This document shows, one piece after another, positions 7,720 through 11,034 of a stretch of DNA of 11,034 nt. The stretch covers positions 1 to 11,034 of the forward strand of contig JADQBV010000123.1 in assembly GCA_016278415.1 (NCBI GenBank), given 5' to 3'. Position numbers and translations under genes: made by a program. Within the stretch, counting starts at the first letter, position 1. Each line of letters starts with the position of its first letter. Source of the DNA: Halanaerobiales bacterium. GTDB lineage: Bacteria > Bacillota_F > Halanaerobiia > Halanaerobiales > DTU029. Below the pieces are notes generated by a model, which worked only from the letters and a program-made list of their open reading frames with translations, was not told the origin of the DNA and searched no databases.

Positions 7720-8556
7720 ATGAAAAGTAAAGAATTATTTATTAGCATACTTATAATAATATTATGTTTAATTGGTTTAAGTGCATACCAAATATATAAA
7801 GCTTATTTGTATTCAGATAACTATCAGGAACTTGCCAGAACAGATTTAAGTCTAAGGTTTGAAAGGATTCTAAGTAAAGAAAATACTCAAATGGAATTCT
7901 ATAATGAAATGGAGCAATTTTTAAAAGATAATCCTGCATATAAGGCATTGTTTTTTTTAAATGATATAAGTGATGAAGCTAATGATAAGAAAATTGTTTG
8001 GTCTATTCCATGGAGAGTAGAGGGGATGGAACTTAGTGATAACTATATGAATGAAATAGTAAAGGTAATGGGTGGAGGGCAATATAAAGGAATAGAACTG
8101 GCTAGTCTATCATTTACAGCTAAACAGCTTAAAAGTGCTAGAACACTCTTGCCTGATATGTCACTACATCAAGTAATAAAAGGAAAAGTTGCCATAAGAG
8201 ATAGTTATTATTTCTATAAGGAAGCAAAGATAGTATTTTTGTTTTCCTTGGCATTTTATTGGTTATTAATAACAATTTTTATTTATATAGATGCAAAAAA
8301 GAAGAAAAGGCATGCCTTTATATGGGCTTTATTTACACTCATAACTAATCTAGTAGCCGTACTTGTATATTATCTATTTAACCCTAAAAAGATCAATAAA
8401 TGTCCACAATGTGCAGCTAAGATATATAAAAAGTATAATATCTGCCCATATTGTGGAGAAAAGTTAAAGATTGTTTGTTCTAAATGTAGGCATGAAATTG
8501 GTCATAGCTGGTCTTTTTGTCCTGAGTGCGGTGATAGGGTTAGTGATGTGGTGTAG
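7720..8556 (+). CDS. Membrane protein with two C-terminal zinc ribbons, last gene of the operon
   Basis: I do not recognise a named family. The 278-residue protein has a membrane segment (7-27), a probably extracytoplasmic middle region (about 28-168), two membrane segments (171-190 and 199-219), then a cytoplasmic tail with two tandem zinc ribbons. These are Cys228-x2-Cys231 with Cys242-x2-Cys245, and Cys253-x2-Cys256 with Cys267-x2-Cys270; all eight cysteines are intact. AAGGAG (7704-7709), ten bases upstream, supports the start. It follows the BcsB-like gene by 37 bases with no terminator between, so it belongs to the same transcript. Its topology, with an outside sensor-like region and an inside zinc module, suggests assembly or regulation of the synthase, but this is inference from context. 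Confidence 0.8.
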   Translation: MKSKELFISILIIILCLIGLSAYQIYKAYLYSDNYQELARTDLSLRFERILSKENTQMEFYNEMEQFLKDNPAYKALFFLNDISDEANDKKIVWSIPWRVEGMELSDNYMNEIVKVMGGGQYKGIELASLSFTAKQLKSARTLLPDMSLHQVIKGKVAIRDSYYFYKEAKIVFLFSLAFYWLLITIFIYIDAKKKKRHAFIWALFTLITNLVAVLVYYLFNPKKINKCPQCAAKIYKKYNICPYCGEKLKIVCSKCRHEIGHSWSFCPECGDRVSDVV

Positions 8557-8668
8557 TAAAGTTTTGATTGCTATAACGGTATGATAAAAAGATTTATAAT
8601 TTATGATTTTTTGGGACTGTTACGCTTGACTTTTAAAAAGTTAATTTATGCAAAGCTAGTGAAGGGGA

Positions 8669-8720
8669 CTATTTAAAAACAGAAAACCAGTGCTTGTTTT
8701 CTCTCGCCATATGTTAAAAC
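8669..8720 (+). repeat. Diverged repeat, copy 1
   Basis: It starts CTATTTAAAAAC and ends with TGCTTGTTTTCTCTC (8691-8705) followed by CATATGTTAAAA (8708-8719). A hairpin, AGAAAAC (8681-8687) with GTTTTCT (8696-8702), overlaps it. The same order of blocks recurs at 10838-10897. The element could be a shared promoter or leader, or a small dispersed repeat. Here it lies about 160 bases before the marR start. Confidence 0.5.
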
Positions 8721-8801
8721 CTGGAATTTGAGATGAAAAAATATGTAGATTTGTATCTATGCAGGCTGGATTTACTATGACTAATTTAATAGAGATTAAA
8801 C

Positions 8802-8830
8802 TTGACAATAATATGGTTATAAGATAATAT
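8802..8830 (+). promoter_or_regulatory. Promoter of marR
   Basis: A perfect TTGACA -35 (8802-8807) is followed by TAATAT (8825-8830) at 17 bases, or by the closer-matching GATAAT (8823-8828) at 15 bases. It lies 48 bases before the ATG at 8878 and directly upstream of the palindrome at 8834-8850, which would cover the transcription start. Confidence 0.65.
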
Positions 8831-8833
8831 TAA
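8816..8833 (+). repeat. Shared 18-base upstream element, copy 1
   Basis: GTTATAAGATAATATTAA, across the marR -10 region, matches 16 of 18 bases of 9350-9367, which lies before the YHS gene. A common regulator, perhaps the MarR protein itself, could act at both. Confidence 0.45.
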
Positions 8834-8850
8834 AATATAATAGTTATATT
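8834..8850. promoter_or_regulatory. Candidate MarR operator (autoregulation)
   Basis: AATATAATAGTTATATT is a perfect 7-bp inverted repeat with a 3-base centre, the size usual for MarR-family dimers. It lies just after the -10 box and 27 bases before the marR start, where binding would block initiation. An outer inverted repeat, GATAATAT (8823-8830) with ATATTATC (8846-8853), overlaps it. In such AT-rich DNA part of this symmetry may be chance. Confidence 0.5.
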
Positions 8851-8877
8851 ATCGTAGTAATTTAAAGAGGTGAATAT

Positions 8878-9312
8878 ATGATCAATAAAGAAGATGTAAA
8901 TTTGATGCAGAGGGTTGCACTTAAAATGGATAAAAAAATAATTGAAAGTATTAAAAACAGCGACATATGCATTCAGTTAGAAAATATTAGTAGAAATGAT
9001 ATACAGACTCTGATGGTAATTGGTAACAATCAGGATATGACCATGAGCAATATAGCAGAAGATATGGCGGTAGCATTAAGTACTTCTACTAATGCAATTG
9101 ATAGACTTATAAAAAAGAATTATGTAAAAAGAAGTGTCAGTGAAGAGGATCGTAGACAGGTTATTATAAATTTGAGTCCTGATGGTAAAAAATTCTACGA
9201 TGAATTGGTAAAGTTAGCACTGGAATACACTAAAAATATGATGAGCTGTTTTAATGAACAGGAAATAAATATGTTAAAAAAGATTTTTATTAAATTAGAC
9301 CAGAATTTATAA
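8878..9312 (+). CDS. MarR-family transcriptional regulator
   Basis: Dimeric winged-helix DNA-binding regulator, usually a repressor released by a small ligand or oxidation. Its 144 residues are the usual family length. The helix-turn-helix spans about 55-80 (MTMSNIAEDMAVALSTSTNA then IDRLIKKNYV), and the wing about 82-98 contains the hallmark DRR (91-93) followed by a beta strand VIINLSPDGKKF. Terminal helices at about 5-35 and 105-143 would form the dimer interface. There are two cysteines (31 and 124), but no known redox arrangement that I recognise. The ribosome site AGAGGTGA (8866-8873) supports the ATG. A clear promoter and an operator-like palindrome sit immediately upstream, suggesting autoregulation. 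The YHS protein and alarmone synthetase genes follow in the same direction and are its likely targets. The ligand cannot be predicted. Confidence 0.9.
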   Translation: MINKEDVNLMQRVALKMDKKIIESIKNSDICIQLENISRNDIQTLMVIGNNQDMTMSNIAEDMAVALSTSTNAIDRLIKKNYVKRSVSEEDRRQVIINLSPDGKKFYDELVKLALEYTKNMMSCFNEQEINMLKKIFIKLDQNL

Positions 9313-9340
9313 TTTTTTTAGCCCAATACTTTGATATTAA

Positions 9341-9352
9341 AACAATATTGTT
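9341..9352. promoter_or_regulatory. Palindrome upstream of the YHS gene, candidate operator
   Basis: AACAATATTGTT is a perfect 12-base palindrome. It lies inside a second inverted repeat, TTTGATA (9330-9336) with TATCAAA (9352-9358), whose centre is offset by about two bases. Both are in the 82-base gap after marR, next to the 18-base element at 9350-9367, a natural place for regulation of the downstream genes. No convincing terminator ends marR in this gap. Confidence 0.4.
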
Positions 9353-9367
9353 ATCAAATAATATTAA
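9350..9367 (+). repeat. Shared 18-base upstream element, copy 2
   Basis: GTTATCAAATAATATTAA differs from the marR-promoter copy at 8816-8833 at two positions only. It ends 27 bases before the YHS gene start at 9395. A -10-like AATAAT/TAATAT lies within it, but no -35 sits at proper spacing: TTGATA 9331-9336 is 22 bases from TAATAT. Confidence 0.45.
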
Positions 9368-9394
9368 TCTATAAATAATTCGGAGGAGATTACT

Positions 9395-9733
9395 ATGGGA
9401 ATAATAATGTTTATTTTTAGATTTTTCTTTCTAATGATGTGTTTTAGAGTGATTAACAATGTTTTAAGAGTTGTATTAAAAAAGAATGGTCTAAAGAAAA
9501 ATGATAATGTTACCAAGCAGAATGAATATGGAAGTAGTAATCAAGATGCTGGACAGGATATAAAAACGGAGAGTAAACCTGTTCTTGAGATGGTCAAAGA
9601 TGAATTATGTGGTATACATGTTCAGAAAGAAAAAGCATATATAGTAGTGGATAATAATGATAAGAGACACTATTTTTGTAGTTGGGAATGTAGGAATAAA
9701 TTTATAAGTGTTTCCAGTAATATAAAAAAATAA
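9395..9733 (+). CDS. Small membrane protein with YHS/TRASH-like metal-binding domain
   Basis: The 112-residue protein has an N-terminal membrane segment (about 3-27), a polar linker (28-62) and a C-terminal Cys cluster: ELCGIHVQKEKAYIV (70-84) then HYFCSWEC (92-99) and KF. Cys72, Cys95 and Cys99, the C-x22-C-x3-C pattern with FCSxxC, match the YHS/TRASH type of treble-clef metal-binding domain, seen in heavy-metal sensors, copper and zinc ATPases and short membrane proteins of Bacillota. The metal is unknown. GGAGGAG (9382-9388), six bases upstream, fixes the start. It lies between marR and the alarmone synthetase gene, 43 bases before the latter, and is probably co-expressed with it. Function beyond metal binding is not predictable. 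Confidence 0.8.
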   Translation: MGIIMFIFRFFFLMMCFRVINNVLRVVLKKNGLKKNDNVTKQNEYGSSNQDAGQDIKTESKPVLEMVKDELCGIHVQKEKAYIVVDNNDKRHYFCSWECRNKFISVSSNIKK

Positions 9734-9776
9734 ATGATTACAGTATATAAATATTTGAACATAAAGGAGAATAAAA

Positions 9777-10451
9777 ATGGATTTATCTATAGAATCAAGC
9801 CAATATAAAGAGTGGACTAATATATTGCTTCTTCATAAATTTGCAATAGAAGAAATAAACACTAAACTACGTATCTTAAATCAAGAATTCATTTACATTC
9901 ATAACTATAATCCAATAGAACATTTAAAAGATAGGGTAAAGAAACCAGAAAATATTGTAGAGAAACTAGAGAGAAAAGGGATTGATGTTACAATCGAAAA
10001 TGCCAGAAAACATATTAATGACATTGCTGGCATTAGAATTATCTGTTCCTTTAATACTGATATCTACAAACTCTATGAAATCATAGAGGGTCAGAATGAT
10101 ATTAATGTATTAAGGGTTAAGGATTATATTAGAAATCCTAAAGAAAATGGATACAGGAGTCTCCATATGTTAATCGAGATTCCAGTATTTCTAACAGATA
10201 AGGTAGAAAATATTAAAGTTGAAATCCAGATCAGGACAATAGCCATGGACTTCTGGGCCAGCTTGGAACATAAGATTTACTATAAACATCAGGGAAATGC
10301 CCCTAAATATATTTCAAAAGAACTGAAAGAATGTGCAGAGATGATTGAGAAACTAGATAAAAAGATGTTAAATATAAGAAATGACTTAAATAAGCTTGAT
10401 ACAGGAAAATTCTCTATGGATAATGAAGAAAGGAAAATTCATCTGGCTTGA
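9777..10451 (+). CDS. ywaC: Small alarmone synthetase, RelP/YwaC (SAS2) type
   Basis: Cytoplasmic (p)ppGpp synthetase that moves pyrophosphate from ATP to GDP or GTP. The 224 residues are a single RelA/SpoT synthetase domain with no hydrolase or regulatory ACT/TGS region. Motifs: YNPIEHLKDRVKKPENI (44-60), NDIAGIRIICSF (81-92, with the metal ligand Asp82), KDYIRNPKENGYRSLH (115-130, nucleotide binding), VEIQIRTIAMDFWASLEHK (148-166, with catalytic Glu149). The start MDLS, the phrase HNYNPIEH and the run SLEHKIYYK resemble B. subtilis YwaC more than YjbM. YwaC/RelP enzymes are generally controlled by transcription, in B. subtilis by cell-envelope stress; S. aureus RelP is reported to be inhibited by zinc. 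Ribosome site AAAGGAGA lies seven bases upstream. The upstream MarR and YHS genes are the likely source of control. All catalytic residues seem intact. Confidence 0.93.
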   Translation: MDLSIESSQYKEWTNILLLHKFAIEEINTKLRILNQEFIYIHNYNPIEHLKDRVKKPENIVEKLERKGIDVTIENARKHINDIAGIRIICSFNTDIYKLYEIIEGQNDINVLRVKDYIRNPKENGYRSLHMLIEIPVFLTDKVENIKVEIQIRTIAMDFWASLEHKIYYKHQGNAPKYISKELKECAEMIEKLDKKMLNIRNDLNKLDTGKFSMDNEERKIHLA

Positions 10452-10497
10452 TAGAAAGTTATAAGACTAGTTTACCTAGTAGTTTGTATTTAAATGT

Positions 10498-10609
10498 TTG
10501 CTTGCTATGGCTAGTGAAGCGGGCTCTCACTGTTGTTGCTCAAGAAATAAGGGCTTTAGCAGAGGATTCGGGTAAAGCAACAGATAAAATTGCAGTGTTG
10601 ATAAATTAG
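10498..10609 (+). pseudogene. Fragment of a methyl-accepting chemotaxis protein signalling domain
   Basis: Positions 10532-10609 translate to VVAQEIRALAEDSGKATDKI plus AVLIN and a stop. This is the highly conserved stretch just after the hairpin tip of chemotaxis-receptor signalling domains (compare GFAVVAxEIRxLAExSxKAT). In a different frame just upstream, 10498-10530 reads LLAMASEAGSH, recalling LLALNAxIEAARAGEHG, which normally precedes it. A frameshift and a loss of about 30 bases therefore separate the two halves, and everything N-terminal is missing. No start codon or ribosome site serves it. It cannot make a receptor; it is a decayed remnant left by deletion or recombination. Confidence 0.75.
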
Positions 10610-10661
10610 ATATCATTCCCCATTATTTGCTGCAAGTTTTAAAAATAAACTGGGAGAAAAA

Positions 10662-10712
10662 ATGGCTATAGCAATATATGGATTGGCCAAGAGAAGATAT
10701 CATTTTAATTAG
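10662..10712 (+). pseudogene. Possible stub of a NifH/ParA-like ATPase start
   Basis: A GGGAGAA (10652-10658) precedes ATG 10662, which encodes MAIAIYGLAKRRYHFN and a stop. The first seven residues match the start of nitrogenase iron-protein-like sequences (xIAIYGKGGIGKST), and the following bases can be aligned with the P-loop codons only by assuming small deletions. It is too short for certainty and may be chance. Confidence 0.25.
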
Positions 10713-10751
10713 AGTTTGTTTTTATTAGACAAATCATTGTAAGTTTTTACT

Positions 10752-10765
10752 GATCTATATAGATC
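10752..10765. repeat. 14-base perfect palindrome
   Basis: GATCTATATAGATC is fully self-complementary. It lies in the gene-free region with no T run after it, so it is not a terminator. It could be a protein-binding site or chance symmetry. Confidence 0.4.
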
Positions 10766-10837
10766 TCTATATGTTATGCACCAGAAATCATAAAAAAATA
10801 ATAAAGAAAACGATTTTTATTTATCTCTATTAGTATG

Positions 10838-10897
10838 CTATTTAAGAAATCGACTTTCTTAAATATGCTTGTTTTTTCTCTCATTATATGTTAAAAT
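10838..10897 (+). repeat. Diverged repeat, copy 2, with promoter-like boxes
   Basis: It begins CTATTTAAGAAA, contains a 9-bp perfect hairpin TTTAAGAAA (10841-10849) / TTTCTTAAA (10855-10863), then TGCTTGTTTTTTCTCTC (10866-10882) and TATATGTTAAAAT (10885-10897). Block order and most bases match 8669-8720. Within it TTGTTT (10869-10874) and TAAAAT (10892-10897) are 17 bases apart, a plausible sigma-A promoter for the gene at 11008; in copy 1 the same boxes are only 15 apart. Confidence 0.5.
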
Positions 10898-10937
10898 AAG
10901 ATATATGCATTAATAATTAACGTAATTAAATGGAATT

Positions 10938-10970
10938 GATCCTCATAGATAAGTGGGGGCAAGGATCTAT
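10938..10970 (+). promoter_or_regulatory. Alternative hairpins in the leader of the last gene
   Basis: GATCCT (10938-10943) pairs with AGGATC (10962-10967). ATAGAT (10945-10950) pairs with ATCTAT (10965-10970). The two stems share the bases ATC at 10965-10967 and so exclude each other. No T run follows, and the run of G (10955-10959) sits in the loop. It may be a leader switch affecting translation at 11008, but no known riboswitch or T-box core was recognised. Confidence 0.3.
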
Positions 10971-11007
10971 AGTTGAAGTTAAAGGTAATATTACTGGGGG
11001 TGAAATA

Positions 11008-11034
11008 ATGTTGGTAGTACTTAAAGTGTTGCAT
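11008..11034 (+). CDS. Start of a gene truncated by the window edge
   Basis: ATG 11008 follows GGGGGTGA (10996-11003) by four bases, a good ribosome site, and reads MLVVLKVLH to the end of the window. DAHP synthases of the AroF type begin similarly (MIVVMK), but nine residues do not allow a call. The upstream promoter-like boxes in the diverged repeat (10869-10897) support a real gene start. Confidence 0.5.

Larger units (their letters stand above)
8557..8877 (+). other. Intergenic region between exopolysaccharide operon and marR
   Basis: No gene found. No strong intrinsic terminator closes the operon: the best is a loose A-rich/T-rich pairing around 8586-8617 ending in six T. The region contains one copy of a diverged repeat (8669-8720), including a 7-bp hairpin AGAAAAC/GTTTTCT, and the marR promoter and operator near its right end. 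A short frame at 8734-8781 has no ribosome site and is not called. Confidence 0.6.
10452..11007 (+). other. Degenerate intergenic region with gene remnants and repeats
   Basis: No intact gene in about 555 bases. In order it holds a small hairpin ACTAG/CTAGT (10466-10480), a chemotaxis-receptor fragment (10498-10609), a short frame at 10662-10712 resembling the start of a NifH-type protein, a 14-base palindrome (10752-10765), a hairpin inside the second copy of the diverged repeat (10838-10897), and a leader with alternative hairpins before the gene at 11008. No transposase remnant or clear target-site duplication was seen. Confidence 0.6.

Noticed and set aside
7751..7948. Antisense open frame of 65 codons inside the zinc-ribbon gene
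   Set aside because: Complement of a real coding region; no independent support.
8734..8781. Short frame MKKYVDLYLCRLDLL before marR
   Set aside because: No ribosome binding site at proper spacing and no known small-protein likeness.
10898..11007. T-box leader before the last gene
   Set aside because: No T-box signature sequence and no terminator/antiterminator pair was found.
10452..11007. Insertion sequence as cause of the gene debris
   Set aside because: No transposase remnant, terminal inverted repeats or target-site duplication could be seen.

Overview
The window is very AT-rich. Its genes use strong AGGAGG-like ribosome binding sites, with GTG as well as ATG starts, and code almost entirely on the + strand. 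Together with a RelP/YwaC-type small alarmone synthetase and a MarR regulator, this points to a low-G+C Bacillota. A SPOR-domain BcsB-like protein would fit a clostridial or Halanaerobiales-type anaerobe, but the lineage is inference and the species cannot be named.

Layout. Positions 3-56 hold the last 17 codons of an upstream gene, followed by a leader with a possible pseudoknot or hairpin (104-142) and a good intrinsic terminator (174-210). Positions 331-8556 are one tightly packed six-gene operon: a membrane-anchored GH8-like glycosidase, a membrane protein with a degenerate GGDEF domain, a secreted DUF2334 (polysaccharide deacetylase superfamily) protein, a processive family-2 glycosyltransferase, a SPOR-BcsB-like fusion, and a membrane protein ending in two zinc ribbons. 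Neighbouring genes overlap by 1, 65 and 7 bases or lie 18 and 37 bases apart, so co-transcription and translational coupling are very likely.

Together these genes look like a synthase-dependent exopolysaccharide machine. The glycosyltransferase polymerises and exports the chain, the BcsB-like protein is its extracytoplasmic partner, and the DUF2334 and GH8-like proteins would trim or deacetylate it outside the membrane. The degenerate GGDEF protein is the obvious candidate for cyclic-di-GMP or other control, because the synthase has no PilZ domain. Cellulose systems, the Listeria Pss system and Pel systems share parts of this set, but the combination here is not the textbook arrangement of any of them. 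The polymer cannot be named from sequence.

Positions 8557-8877 are an intergenic region with a diverged repeat and the marR promoter/operator. Positions 8878-10451 form a second module: MarR regulator, small membrane YHS/TRASH-like metal-binding protein, and RelP/YwaC-type (p)ppGpp synthetase. Related sequence elements precede marR and the YHS gene.

Positions 10452-11007 contain no intact gene. They look like a graveyard: a frameshifted fragment of a chemotaxis-receptor signalling domain, a possible stub of a NifH-like start, a 14-bp palindrome, and a second copy of the diverged repeat ahead of a new gene that begins at 11008 and runs off the window. I saw no tRNA, rRNA, CRISPR array or transposase.
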